Assembly: GCA_035651755.1 (NCBI GenBank)
Contig: DASRFA010000060.1
Coordinates: 62,001 to 126,000, forward strand
Direction: 5' to 3'
DNA from: DASRFA01 sp035651755
GTDB lineage: Bacteria; Desulfobacterota; Binatia; UBA12015
Length of the DNA stretch: 64,000 bases
The notes under the pieces are model-generated. The model was not told the origin of the DNA and did not search any database. It worked only from the letters and a program-made list of their open reading frames with translations. Positions within the stretch are counted from its first letter, which is position 1. Every line of letters begins with the position of its first letter. Position numbers and translations under genes: made by a program. Below, piece after piece: positions 33,288-41,805 of this stretch.

Positions 33288-34445
33288 ATGCACACCGAGC
33301 CGTTTCGCATCCACGTCCCGGACGCCGACCTCGCCGACCTGCGCGAGCGGCTCGCGCGCACGCGCTTTCCGGCGGAGCTGCCCGGCTCGGGCTGGGGCTA
33401 CGGCACCGACGTCGCATACGCGAAGGAGCTCGTCGCCTACTGGCGCGATCGCTACGACTGGCGCGCGCACGAGGCGCGCTTCAACGAGCTGCCGCAGATC
33501 CGCGCCGACGTCGGCGGGCTCAAGATCCACGCGATCCACCAGCGCGGCAAGGGTCCGAAGCCCTTCCCGCTCGTGATCACGCACGGCTGGCCGGGGTCGG
33601 TTTACGAGTTCACGAAGATCCTCGGGCCGCTCACCGATCCCGGGAAGCACGGCGGCGATCCGGCCGACGCGTTCGACGTCGTCTGCCCGTCGATGCCGGG
33701 CTACGGCTGGTCCGAGGGCGCGAAGGAGCCGGGCATGGACCCGGAGAGGATCGCTGGCCTCTGGGTCGAGCTCATGCACGGCCTCGGCTACCCGCGCTTC
33801 GGCGCGCAGGGCGGCGACTGGGGCGCGATGGTCACCACGTACCTCGGCTTCCGGCATGCGGCGTCGGTCGCGGGCATCCACCTGAACATGGTGATCGCGT
33901 TTCCGCCCAACCCGCAGAACCCGACCGAAGGCGCGGAGCCGGACGAGCTGCCCGCGCTCATGGAGATGGCGCAGTTCTTCAAGGACGAGACGGGGTACCA
34001 GCAGATCCAGGGCACCAAGCCGCAAACCTTGTCGTTCGGCTTGACCGATTCGCCGGCGGGCCTCGCGGCGTGGATCGTCGAGAAGTTCCGCACCTGGAGC
34101 GACTGCGGCGGCGACGTCGAGAGGCGCTTCACGAAGGACGAGCTCCTGACGAACGTCATGTTCTACTGGGCGACCGCGACCGCGAACTCGTCCTGCCGTC
34201 TCTACTGCGAGACGATGCGCGCCGGAAAGTTCCCGCCGACCGGCTTCCGGGTCGACGTGCCGACCGGCTGCGCGATCTTCCCGAAGGAGATCGTCCGGCC
34301 ACCCCGCAAGTGGGCGGAGAGCATGTACCGCGTCCAGCGCTGGACGCGCTTCCCTGCGGGCGGGCATTTCGCCGCGCTCGAGGAGCCCGAGGCGCTCGTC
34401 GAAGACGTCCGCGCCTTCTTCCGCCCGCTGCGCGCGAGCCTCTGA
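33288..34445 (+). CDS. Epoxide hydrolase, alpha/beta-hydrolase with EHN domain
   Basis: The product is 385 aa. The N-terminal EHN region (FRIHVPDADLADLRERLARTRFP) is characteristic of microsomal/juvenile-hormone-type epoxide hydrolases. The alpha/beta-hydrolase core has the oxyanion motif HGWPGS, the nucleophile Asp in GAQGGDWGAM (~180) and the catalytic His in PAGGHFAALEEPE near the C-terminus. It would open an epoxide to a diol. The ATG at 33288 is chosen over the GTG at 33273 because GAGGCGGAG lies correctly before it. It is divergent from the Ehr-type operon. Confidence 0.9.
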   Translation: MHTEPFRIHVPDADLADLRERLARTRFPAELPGSGWGYGTDVAYAKELVAYWRDRYDWRAHEARFNELPQIRADVGGLKIHAIHQRGKGPKPFPLVITHGWPGSVYEFTKILGPLTDPGKHGGDPADAFDVVCPSMPGYGWSEGAKEPGMDPERIAGLWVELMHGLGYPRFGAQGGDWGAMVTTYLGFRHAASVAGIHLNMVIAFPPNPQNPTEGAEPDELPALMEMAQFFKDETGYQQIQGTKPQTLSFGLTDSPAGLAAWIVEKFRTWSDCGGDVERRFTKDELLTNVMFYWATATANSSCRLYCETMRAGKFPPTGFRVDVPTGCAIFPKEIVRPPRKWAESMYRVQRWTRFPAGGHFAALEEPEALVEDVRAFFRPLRASL

Positions 34446-34467
34446 GGCGAAGCGCGGAGGCTGCCGG

Positions 34468-35433
34468 GTGATGGCGCGCGCCGTACCGCGCGCGGCCGTC
34501 AGGACGTCGCTCAGGATCGCGGTCAGCGCCGCCGTCCTCGCGGTCCTCGCGTGGCGCTTCGGCGCGCGCGACATCGCCGCCCAATGCCTCGCGGCGAGGC
34601 CCGGGCCGTTCCTCGGCGCGCTCGCGATCTACCTCGCGAGCCAGCTCGTGAGCGCGCTCCGCTGGCAGCGCCTCGCGCGCGGGGTCGGCTTTCGCGTCGG
34701 GTGGTCGACCTGCGCCCGCATGTACCTCGTCGGCATGTTCTTCGGGCTCGCGATCCCGAGCACGCTCGGCGCCGACGCGACCCGCGCCGTGATGCTCGGG
34801 CGGCAGCCGCCCGGGAAGGCCCTCGCGGTCTCGTGCGTGCTCTTCGATCGCCTGATCGGGCTCGTCGCGCTGGCGGCGGTCGCGGTCGGCGCGCTCGTCG
34901 TCGGGCCGACCGCCAGCCTCCCGAGCGCGGTCACGCTCGCGATCGCCGCCTCGGGAAGCGCGCTCGTCGCCGGCTGGTTCGCGACGCCGCTCCTCGTGGC
35001 GCGTCTGCCGGAATCGGTGCCCGGGCGCGCGCGGCTGCAGCGCCTCTTCACGCTCGACCTCGCACCCTACTTCCGCGATCGCGCCTTGCTCGCGCTCGCG
35101 ACCGCGCTCTCGCTCGCGGTCCACCTGCTCCAGATCGCGAGCCAGTTCGTGCTCGCGCGCGCCCTAGGGCTCCACCCGGCCTTCGGATTCGTCGCGATCT
35201 ACCACCCGCTCGTCGCGCTCGCGGCGGCGATCCCGGTCACGATCGGCGGCTTCGGGCTCCGCGAAGCGACCTACGCGCTCATCCTGCCGCGCGCCGGCGT
35301 GCCGGCGAACGAGGCGGTCGCCCTCGGGATCCTGTGGTGGGCCGTCGGGGCGGGGGGCGGGCTCATCGGCGGAGCGCTCTACGCGGCGTCGCCCGCGGAT
35401 CGACCCGTCCGCGGCGTGGACGAAGGCGCGTAA
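34468..35433 (+). CDS. UPF0104/lysylphosphatidylglycerol-synthase-TM family protein
   Basis: The product is 321 aa (320 if the adjacent ATG at 34471 is used; GGAGG at 34456-34460 serves either). About eight hydrophobic helices, with the family signatures LVSALRWQRLARG, FFGLAIPSTLGADATRAVML, FDRLIGLVAL and the C-terminal IPVTIGGFGLREATYALIL. Such proteins (PF03706) are putative flippases or membrane parts of lipid-modifying enzymes. A second family member lies at 60285. It follows the epoxide hydrolase by 22 nt, but no functional link is evident. Confidence 0.87.
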   Translation: MMARAVPRAAVRTSLRIAVSAAVLAVLAWRFGARDIAAQCLAARPGPFLGALAIYLASQLVSALRWQRLARGVGFRVGWSTCARMYLVGMFFGLAIPSTLGADATRAVMLGRQPPGKALAVSCVLFDRLIGLVALAAVAVGALVVGPTASLPSAVTLAIAASGSALVAGWFATPLLVARLPESVPGRARLQRLFTLDLAPYFRDRALLALATALSLAVHLLQIASQFVLARALGLHPAFGFVAIYHPLVALAAAIPVTIGGFGLREATYALILPRAGVPANEAVALGILWWAVGAGGGLIGGALYAASPADRPVRGVDEGA

Positions 35434-35482
35434 CGCACCGCGCCAACGCGCTCTCCCCGACCCAAATCGCGCCTCATTGCAA

Positions 35483-35513
35483 TCGGGGGAGCGGCAACTT
35501 TGCACTCCCCCGA
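35483..35513 (+). terminator. Hairpin after the UPF0104 gene
   Basis: Perfect 9-bp arms (35483-35491 and 35505-35513, TCGGGGGAG type) with a 13-nt loop, ~50 nt past the stop. There is no T-run, so the terminator role is tentative. Confidence 0.35.
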
Positions 35514-35585
35514 CCGCGTGCCTCGAGGATGTGCGCCAAGCCCGCGAAACGAAGGGATTTCCCGGGAACGCCCGGAGGCGCGCGT

Positions 35586-35599
35586 GGCACGCACCTTGG
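35586..35599 (+). promoter_or_regulatory. Sigma54-like box upstream of the PAS-like gene
   Basis: TGGCACGCACCTTGGT matches the sigma54 consensus including the leading T and the exact spacing, but the -12 element reads GG (35598-35599), not GC. It lies 126 nt before the ATG at 35712. It is weaker evidence than the boxes at 2116 and 3440. Apart from the hairpin at 35483, the rest of 35434-35711 shows nothing clear. Confidence 0.4.
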
Positions 35600-35711
35600 T
35601 TCAGCGCCCACCCGCTCCGCGGCCGGTTCGGCCCGGCGGCGCTGCGACTCCGACCGCCGCGATGGCCGCCGGCGGCCACATTCGATGGGACATCGACACG
35701 GAGGTTTCCCG

Positions 35712-36395
35712 ATGCGCGAGGCAGGACGCGTGTTTCCCGGCCACCACACCGGAGCGAAATCGGCGCTCGCGGACCGACTGCTGGGACTCGCCCGGGCAGC
35801 GGCGTCCGCGCCCGTCGAGCCGGTGGACGCCGAGCCGGCCCGCGGGACGAGCGGGATCGCGCTCGTCTGCAGCGACGACGGCGCGATCCGCCGGGTCGTG
35901 TGGGACGACGTCGGCGCCGGACACTTCATCCGGCCGGGCACGCCGTTCACCGAGGTGGTCCGCCCGGACGACCGCGCGTGCGCATCCGCGATGCTGTCCG
36001 AGATCGCGGCCGGCGCGGTCGTGTCCGACTTCGACCTGTATCTCGCGCTCGGGTCGCGGATGGTGGCGTTCAAGTTCTTTGCCTGTCGATTCGGCGCCGC
36101 GAGCTTGCTCCTGGTCGGCTCGACGAGGCGGTCGCGCGTCGTGCGGCTCTTCGAGCAGCTCCTGAAGACGAGCCACCAGCAGAACGCCACGCTGCGCGCG
36201 CTGCTCGAGGACTGCCATCGCCGCCTGCAGGGCGCGATGGACGCCCACCGGAGCCTGTTCGCGGAGGTCGTCCGCCTGCGGCGCGAGGTCGCCGAGCTGC
36301 GGGCCGAGCGGCCGGGCGACGGACGGGAGCGCCGATCGCGCCGGCAGGAGCGCCCCGCCGGCGCACGCGCGCCTGAAAGCGCGCTCGACTGCTGA
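35712..36395 (+). CDS. Orphan PAS-like sensor domain protein with coiled coil
   Basis: The product is 227 aa and soluble. Residues ~50-145 look like a single PAS-type domain (IALVCSDDGAIRRVVWDD ... FTEVVRPDDRACASAMLSE ... FDLYLALGSRMVAFKFFACRF). Then a helical coiled-coil segment (RLFEQLLKTSHQQNATLRALLEDCHRRL ... VRLRREVAELRAE) and a basic tail follow. It resembles the input half of a histidine kinase with the kinase domain missing. No output domain is present. GGAGG lies 8 nt before the ATG. It converges with the cupin gene, 6 nt apart. The assignment to PAS is by overall pattern only. Confidence 0.6.
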   Translation: MREAGRVFPGHHTGAKSALADRLLGLARAAASAPVEPVDAEPARGTSGIALVCSDDGAIRRVVWDDVGAGHFIRPGTPFTEVVRPDDRACASAMLSEIAAGAVVSDFDLYLALGSRMVAFKFFACRFGAASLLLVGSTRRSRVVRLFEQLLKTSHQQNATLRALLEDCHRRLQGAMDAHRSLFAEVVRLRREVAELRAERPGDGRERRSRRQERPAGARAPESALDC

Positions 36396-36401
36396 AGCGC
36401 G

Positions 36402-36704
36402 TCAGCGCTCGCCGATCAGGTACGTCGCGCCTTCCGAGCCCGCGTCCGCGGTGTGGACGGTGCCGCGCGGAAGCATCAGCCGGTCGCCCGGACCGAGCCG
36501 GTACTCCGCGCCGTTCGCGCCGAAGGCGATCTCGCCCTCGACCACCCACAAGCTCTCGTCGTGGTCGTGCGAGTGCGGCGCGTAGTGCGCGTACGGCCGG
36601 TCGCTCCAGAGGGAGACGCTGAAGCCCTCGGCCTCCAGACGCCGCCGGAGCTCGGGCTCCGCCGGCGACGCGTGCTCCGCCCACCCGATCCGCTCGAGTC
36701 GCAT
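36402..36704 (-). CDS. Small single-domain cupin
   Basis: The product is 100 aa. Cupin motif 1 is HYAPHSHDHDESLWVVEGE with three His and a Glu as metal ligands, and motif 2 is GPGDRLMLPRGTVH. The protein consists only of this double-stranded beta-helix; members range from small metalloenzymes to sensors. The function cannot be set from sequence. The ATG at 36704 has GGGGGTGG upstream. It diverges from the FAD-linked oxidase (136-nt spacer). Confidence 0.82.
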   Translation of the reverse strand: MRLERIGWAEHASPAEPELRRRLEAEGFSVSLWSDRPYAHYAPHSHDHDESLWVVEGEIAFGANGAEYRLGPGDRLMLPRGTVHTADAGSEGATYLIGER

Positions 36705-36840
36705 GTGCCACCCCCCGCGTCGTACGACACCACGACTTTGGCGGCGCGGAGGAGCGCTCGCAAGGCCGTAGAGTCGCGGGCTCCGCGAAGCCGACGGCCG
36801 CGCGATTGAATCCGTTCCGGCGGCGTCGCAGTCTCGCGGC

Positions 36841-38250
36841 GTGAAGCGATCGTCGCGAGCGCGGCCGCCGAAGGCGTGCGCCGCTCCTCCCTCCGCGCTG
36901 CTCGCGGACCTCGCGTCCGCGGTCGGGCAGAGACACGTGACGACCGACCCGGACGTCGTCGCCTCGTTCGAGGAGGACTGGACCGGCCGGTGGCGCGGCC
37001 GGGCGGCGTGCGTCGTGCGCCCGCGCTCGACCGACGAGGTCGTCGCGGTCGTGCGCGCGTGTGCGGCGCACGGCGTCGCGATCGTGCCGCAGGGCGGGAA
37101 CACGGGCCTCGTCGGCGGAAGCGTGCCGCGCGCCGGCGAGGTCGTGCTGAGCCTCCGCCGCCTCGACGCCGTCGAGCCGGTCGACGCGGCGGCGGCCGAG
37201 ATCGTCGTCGGCGCCGGGGCGACGCTCGCCGCCGTGCAGTCCGTCGCGCGCGCAGCCGGCCTCGAGTTCGCGGTCGACATCGCGCCGCGCGCGAGCTGCA
37301 CGATCGGCGGAATGATCGCGACCAACGCGGGCGGCGCGCACGTGATCCGCTTCGGCATGATGGCGGAGCAGGTGATCGGGGTGGAGGCGGTGTGCGCCGA
37401 CGGAAGCGTCGTCGGCCGCGTTCCGGACCTGCGGAAGAACAACGCCGGCTACCACCTCGGGGCGCTCCTCGCGGGGAGCGAGGGCACGCTCGCCGTGATC
37501 ACGCGCGCGCACCTCCGCCTCGTGCCCGCGCTGCCCGAGCGCGCGGTCGCGCTCGTGGGGGTGCCCGGCGCCGCGGAAGCGGTGCAGGCGATCGCGGCTC
37601 TTCGGCGGCTGCCCTCGCTCGTCGCGCTCGAGATCGCGTTCGCCGAGGCGATCGATCTCGCCTGCCGCTTCGCGCGCACCGAGTGCCCGCTCTCCGCCGG
37701 CTTCGGCGCCGCTCTGCTCGCCGAGTGCGCCGGCCGGACGAGCCCGCTCGAGGAGCTCGCCGACGCCGTGACCGCCCTCGGTGCGCTCGCCCTCGACGCC
37801 GCGGTCGCGACCGACGCGTCGGGGATCGCGCGCCTGTGGGCGCTCCGGGAAGGGATTCCGGACGCGATCCGCGCGGAAGGCGTCCCGCACAAGCTCGACG
37901 TCGCGGTCCCGGTCGCCCGCATCCCGGAGTTCGAGCGCGCGGTACGCGAGCGGGTCGCGAGCCTCGCGCCCGGGGCACGGGTCGTCGTCTTCGGTCACGC
38001 CGGCGACGGCAACCTGCACGTGAACGTCCTCGGCCTCGCGGCCGACGACGAGGCGGTCGACGACGCGGTCCTCCGCCTCGCCGCGGATCTCGGCGGCAGC
38101 ATCGCGGCAGAGCACGGGGTCGGGGTCGCGAAGGTGCGAGCGCTCGCCCTCACGAGGAGCGCGGCGGATCGCGCGGCCCTGCGGTCCCTGAAGCGCGCGT
38201 TCGACCCGGCAGGCCTGCTGAACCCGGGCGTGGCCGTGCCGCCCGACTGA
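36841..38250 (+). CDS. FAD-binding oxidase/dehydrogenase (GlcD/D-2-hydroxyacid dehydrogenase type)
   Basis: The product is 469 aa. The N-terminal FAD_binding_4 domain has PQGGNTGLVGG and the substrate-side CTIGGMIATNAGG and KNNAGYHL, then GSEGTLAVIT. The C-terminal FAD-oxidase domain has GHAGDGNLHVNV and EHGVGVAKVRAL, with the metal/substrate His residues. Members oxidise D-lactate, glycolate or D-2-hydroxyglutarate and pass electrons to quinone, cytochrome or electron-transfer flavoprotein. The GTG at 36841 is the only plausible start. A short hairpin follows the stop. Confidence 0.9.
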   Translation: MKRSSRARPPKACAAPPSALLADLASAVGQRHVTTDPDVVASFEEDWTGRWRGRAACVVRPRSTDEVVAVVRACAAHGVAIVPQGGNTGLVGGSVPRAGEVVLSLRRLDAVEPVDAAAAEIVVGAGATLAAVQSVARAAGLEFAVDIAPRASCTIGGMIATNAGGAHVIRFGMMAEQVIGVEAVCADGSVVGRVPDLRKNNAGYHLGALLAGSEGTLAVITRAHLRLVPALPERAVALVGVPGAAEAVQAIAALRRLPSLVALEIAFAEAIDLACRFARTECPLSAGFGAALLAECAGRTSPLEELADAVTALGALALDAAVATDASGIARLWALREGIPDAIRAEGVPHKLDVAVPVARIPEFERAVRERVASLAPGARVVVFGHAGDGNLHVNVLGLAADDEAVDDAVLRLAADLGGSIAAEHGVGVAKVRALALTRSAADRAALRSLKRAFDPAGLLNPGVAVPPD

Positions 38251-38265
38251 CGTCCGGTGGGCCGA

Positions 38266-38285
38266 GCCGGCCATGGCAGGCCGGC
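38266..38285 (+). terminator. Possible hairpin after the FAD-linked oxidase
   Basis: A perfect 7-bp stem GCCGGCC (38266-38272 with 38279-38285) has a 6-nt loop, 15 nt after the stop. No T-run follows. The rest of 38251-38519 includes an isolated TTGACA at 38380-38385 with no convincing -10 partner. Confidence 0.3.
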
Positions 38286-38519
38286 CATCGCCGTCGGCGG
38301 CGCGGACGGGCCCTGTCGCAGCCGCTGGCCGGGCCGCTGGCGACCGCCATCCCCTCCCCGATGGCCTTCACTTTGAGCGTTGACAAGGCGCCCGCGCGCC
38401 AGGCAAGACTTCGTGCCGGCGCGGTCCCCGACCGCGTCGGGTCAGCGCATCACCCCCAGCCCCGAACACCCCCGCCTCGCGCTGCCACGCTACCCGATCC
38501 ATCACCAAGGAGGGATTGC

Positions 38520-39425
38520 ATGAGATCGCCGAGGTTCCGGGGTTCCGTCTTGTTCCTGGCTGCCGCCCTGATCGCCTTCGGGTCGGCCAGCGCTCGCGCT
38601 CAGATTTCCAACGGCAAGGCGACCCGCGTCGGCGATGCGCCGCCGGCGGGCGCCGAGGGCGACTCGGTCGTCACGCTGACCGCCCGCTTCCCCGCTCCGC
38701 CCGACGTCGACCTGTCGGCGTCGACGCTCGCGCTCGAGCAGCTCCTCAACGAGGCGGCCCCGGGCGGCGCCGGCGAGCTCGTGCACGACACGGGCGGCGG
38801 CGCTCTCCTTCCCGCGTCCCTCACGGCGCGCACCGGAAGCCGGTCGGGAAGCGCGCTCTTCCTGAACGCGGGAAGCCTTCGGCCGAACGTCCGGGCTGCC
38901 GTCAAGCGCCGGGTCGACGGCACGTACCAGATCTCGCTGCGCGTCAATCGCGCGACGATCGCGAACGGGCCGGCGCTCTGCACCGGCACCACGGCGACGA
39001 CCGATCTGACGACGGCGTTCACGCTCCAGGGCGGAAGCCCGCAGCCGGTCCACGTGAGCTTCACGCAGCCGTGGCTCTGCCAGGGCGAGCGGTTGCGCGT
39101 CGCGCCGCCGCCTCCGGGCCCGACGCCCGTCCCCGGGATCCCGCTCGCCGAGATCCGGATCGACCAGATCACGCGCGAGACCGGGCAGCCGAACCTCGTG
39201 CGCCTCGACGGCTCGCGCTCGAGCGACTCCGACGGGACGATCGCGAGCTACACGTTCGCGGTCGTCGACCTCGCGAACGGCGCCACCGTGTTCGGCCCGG
39301 CGACGGGCGCGGCAGCGACGGCCGACGTGACGCTGTCTCCGGGCGACTACCGCGCGACGCTGACGGTCACGGACAACGACGGCAAGTCGTCGGCGCAGGC
39401 GAGCCGCGGGTTCACGCTGCACTGA
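38520..39425 (+). CDS. Secreted protein with C-terminal PKD-like domain
   Basis: The product is 301 aa with a clean signal peptide (cleavage near ASARAQ, ~27). The middle of the protein (~30-185) is unrecognised, with one disulphide-capable pair (ALCTG and WLCQG). After a Pro-rich linker, residues ~205-300 form a PKD-like Ig-fold (VRLDGSRSSDSDGTIASYTF ... DYRATLTVTDNDGKSSAQ). PKD domains mediate surface or glycan interactions. AAGGAGGG lies 6 nt before the ATG at 38520, one of the strongest ribosome sites in the window, suggesting abundant expression. It is a single gene. Confidence 0.78.
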   Translation: MRSPRFRGSVLFLAAALIAFGSASARAQISNGKATRVGDAPPAGAEGDSVVTLTARFPAPPDVDLSASTLALEQLLNEAAPGGAGELVHDTGGGALLPASLTARTGSRSGSALFLNAGSLRPNVRAAVKRRVDGTYQISLRVNRATIANGPALCTGTTATTDLTTAFTLQGGSPQPVHVSFTQPWLCQGERLRVAPPPPGPTPVPGIPLAEIRIDQITRETGQPNLVRLDGSRSSDSDGTIASYTFAVVDLANGATVFGPATGAAATADVTLSPGDYRATLTVTDNDGKSSAQASRGFTLH

Positions 39426-39435
39426 GCGGAACGCT

Positions 39436-40083
39436 TCACGAATCGACGAGCGACGGCATCGCGCTGAGCGCGAGGGCGACCTGTCCGCCGTAGTAGAGCG
39501 GCAGGCCCCAGAGCTTGTTCGCGAAGCCGGGCGCGACGAAGCGGTCGCGCGCGACCGACAGATCGGAGACGAAGAACATGACGGCTCCGACGAGGACGAG
39601 GATCGCGCGCGACCGCACGGCCGCTCCGACCGCGCACGCGACCATCACCGCGATCACGGCGACGTAGGCGACGACCGCGGGCCGGAGGCCGCTCGGCACG
39701 CGGTCGCGGAGCGCGCGCCAGGTCGCGACCGCGGGCACGCCGAGGGCGGCGGCGGCGAGCGCGGTCCACGCCGCCGCGAGACCGCGGACGGCGAACGCGG
39801 CGGCGAACGCGAGGTGGCCGAGGAGGAAGCTCGCGATCCCGGCGCGAAAGACCGCCTCCGAGCGCGGGATGAGGAGCACGTCGCCGAGCCAGCCGAGCGC
39901 GAGCGCGACGAGGACGAGACGGCCGTAGGTCGTCTGCCCCGCGCCGGCCGCGACCGCGACCGCGACGAAGCCCGTCGACGCGAGCGGCTTCGCGAGCCAG
40001 ACGCCGGCGCGCGACCCCCGCGCCTCCGCGAGGAGGAGAACGACGACGAAGAGCGCGGTCGCGACGATGAGGGCCGCCATCAT
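39436..40083 (-). CDS. YhhN/TMEM86-family membrane protein (lysoplasmalogenase-like)
   Basis: The product is 215 aa with about eight hydrophobic helices. The signatures LALGWLGDVLLIPRSEAVFRAG, SFLLGHLAFA and FVSDLSVARDRF are those of the YhhN family, whose animal members hydrolyse the vinyl-ether bond of lysoplasmalogen. The conserved membrane Asp residues are present. The ATG pair at 40083/40080 gives a first membrane helix at once; an upstream extension covers a repeat element and is rejected. It diverges from the sugar dehydrogenase gene. Confidence 0.85.
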   Translation of the reverse strand: MMAALIVATALFVVVLLLAEARGSRAGVWLAKPLASTGFVAVAVAAGAGQTTYGRLVLVALALGWLGDVLLIPRSEAVFRAGIASFLLGHLAFAAAFAVRGLAAAWTALAAAALGVPAVATWRALRDRVPSGLRPAVVAYVAVIAVMVACAVGAAVRSRAILVLVGAVMFFVSDLSVARDRFVAPGFANKLWGLPLYYGGQVALALSAMPSLVDS

Positions 40084-40113
40084 GACGCGGCTGGCGTAGC
40101 GGAACTTGTCGCA

Positions 40114-40170
40114 CGAGGGAATCGCTTCCCTCGCCCACTCCCTGCGGCGCTCGCTTCGCTCGCGCTTCAC
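40114..40170. repeat. Palindromic repeat element, copy 3 (composite)
   Basis: The core CGAGGGAA / TCGC / TTCCCTCG (40114-40133) is a perfect 8-bp stem almost identical to copy 1. It is followed by CCC and ACTCCCTGCGGCGCTCGCTTC, which matches the downstream module of copy 2 except that copy 2 has an extra hairpin inserted. It lies in the divergent spacer between the YhhN and sugar-dehydrogenase genes. Confidence 0.55.
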
Positions 40171-40254
40171 GGCGCGCGCGTGAGCGTTGACCTACGACTT
40201 CCGCCCAGGCAGCTTCGAGCGGTCGTCCGCGCGCCGGCACGCGGACCGCTTCCC

Positions 40255-41805
40255 ATGGCGCGCCGCCGCCGAATGGTCCCCATCCTCGCGACGGCGGTCG
40301 TCGCGATCGTGGCGATGCTCGCGTGCAGCTACGTCGCTCTGCCCTTCGGGTGGACCGTCAACTTCCCGCTCTTCGGCGGCGAGCCGATCCCGCGCGTCGA
40401 GGTCGGCCAGCGCCTGCGCGTCCCCGCCGGCTTCGGGGTCGGGCAGTACGCGACCGGCGTCGACAACGCGCGAATGCTCCTCTTCACGCCGGCGGGCGAC
40501 CTGCTCGTCAGCTCGCCGCGTACCGGCAGCGTCTTGCTCCTCGAGCGCGACGCGAACGGCGACGGCCACGCGGACGGCCAGAACGTCCTCATCGCCGGCC
40601 TCGACCGCCCGCACGGCCTCGCGCTCCGGGACGGCTGGCTCTACGTCGCCGAGAGCGACGCGATCCTGCGCGTCCGCTTCGACCCGGCGACGCGGACCGT
40701 CTCGGGACCGCGCGAGACGGTCGTGAGCGGTCTCCCGGGAGGCGGGAACCACTGGACGCGAACGATCGCGTTCGGCCCCGACGGCCACCTCTACGTGTCG
40801 ATCGGCTCGAGCTGCAACGTCTGCATCGAGGACGACCCGCGGCGGGCCGCGATCGTCCGCTACACCGCCGACGGCAAGGGCGAGGAGCTCTACGCGACGG
40901 GGCTCCGGAACGCGGTCGGCTTCGCCTGGCAGCCGAGCACCGGAGCGCTCTACGCGACCGACAACGGCCGCGACCTCCTCGGCGACGACTTCCCGCCCGA
41001 CGAGCTGAACCGCATCGCGCCCGCCGGCTTCTACGGCTGGCCGTTCGCGAACGGGAACCGCGTGCCGGACCCGGATTTCGGAAGAGGCCACGAGGAGGAC
41101 GTGGCGCGCTCGATTCCGCCGGCGCACGCGTTCGGGGCGCACACCGCTTCGCTCGGGATCGCGTTCTACGATCACACCGGTGCGGGCGCGTTTCCCGGGG
41201 AGTACCAGGGTGCGGCATTCGTCGCGCAGCACGGCTCCTGGAACCGCTCGAAGAAGATCGGCTACCAGGTGGTCGCGCTCTTCTTCGGGCCGGACCGGAC
41301 GATCCGCGAGCAGCCGTTCCTGACCGGGCTCCTCGCCGGCGAGACGGTGTACGGCCGGCCGGTCGGCGTCGCGGTCGGCCCGGACGGCGCGCTCTACGTG
41401 TCGGACGACTTCACGGGATCGATCTACCGGATCGCGTACGGGGCGAGCGCGGCGGCGGCGACCGCGAGCCCGCCCGCGGCGCCGGCGGCCGCGGCCGATC
41501 CTCTCGCCGGCATCTCCGCCGCCGAACGGAATGCGGCGGTCGAGCGCGGGCGCGCGCTCTGGGAGAAGAACGACTGCGCCCGTTGCCACGTCGCGGGCGC
41601 AGCTGCCAGTGGAACGCCGCGCGCCGGCGAGCCGCCGCGCGAGACCGCCGACGTCGTGCGTCCGCTCGCCGGGCTCGCCGCCAAGTACCGCGTCGACTCG
41701 CTGATGTCGTTCCTGCGCGCGCCGCAGCCGCCGATGCCGGCGTTTCCGCTCACGGACGCCGACCGTCGCGATCTCGCGGTCTACCTGCTCGCGACGCACC
41801 CCTGA
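40255..41805 (+). CDS. PQQ-type sugar dehydrogenase (sorbosone dehydrogenase family) with C-terminal haem c domain
   Basis: The product is 516 aa. An N-terminal membrane anchor or signal (~7-25) is followed by a six-bladed propeller typical of soluble glucose/sorbosone dehydrogenases (ARMLLFTPAGDLLVSSP, LDRPHGLAL, GGGNHWTRTIAF, GLRNAVGFAW, FAGAHTASLG-like and QHGSWNRSKKIGY). Residues ~420-516 are a cytochrome c domain with the haem site CARCH (~441-445) and a likely Met ligand in PPMPAFP. It would oxidise a sugar or aldehyde in the periplasm and pass electrons through its own haem. The ATG at 40255 was chosen for the signal sequence. Its end overlaps the convergent gene by 25 bp. Confidence 0.88.
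   Translation: MARRRRMVPILATAVVAIVAMLACSYVALPFGWTVNFPLFGGEPIPRVEVGQRLRVPAGFGVGQYATGVDNARMLLFTPAGDLLVSSPRTGSVLLLERDANGDGHADGQNVLIAGLDRPHGLALRDGWLYVAESDAILRVRFDPATRTVSGPRETVVSGLPGGGNHWTRTIAFGPDGHLYVSIGSSCNVCIEDDPRRAAIVRYTADGKGEELYATGLRNAVGFAWQPSTGALYATDNGRDLLGDDFPPDELNRIAPAGFYGWPFANGNRVPDPDFGRGHEEDVARSIPPAHAFGAHTASLGIAFYDHTGAGAFPGEYQGAAFVAQHGSWNRSKKIGYQVVALFFGPDRTIREQPFLTGLLAGETVYGRPVGVAVGPDGALYVSDDFTGSIYRIAYGASAAAATASPPAAPAAAADPLAGISAAERNAAVERGRALWEKNDCARCHVAGAAASGTPRAGEPPRETADVVRPLAGLAAKYRVDSLMSFLRAPQPPMPAFPLTDADRRDLAVYLLATHP

Noticed and set aside
38380..38385. TTGACA as a sigma70 -35 box for the PKD-like secreted protein.
   Set aside because: No acceptable -10 hexamer lies at 16-18 bp, and the leader would be long; recorded only as a remark.
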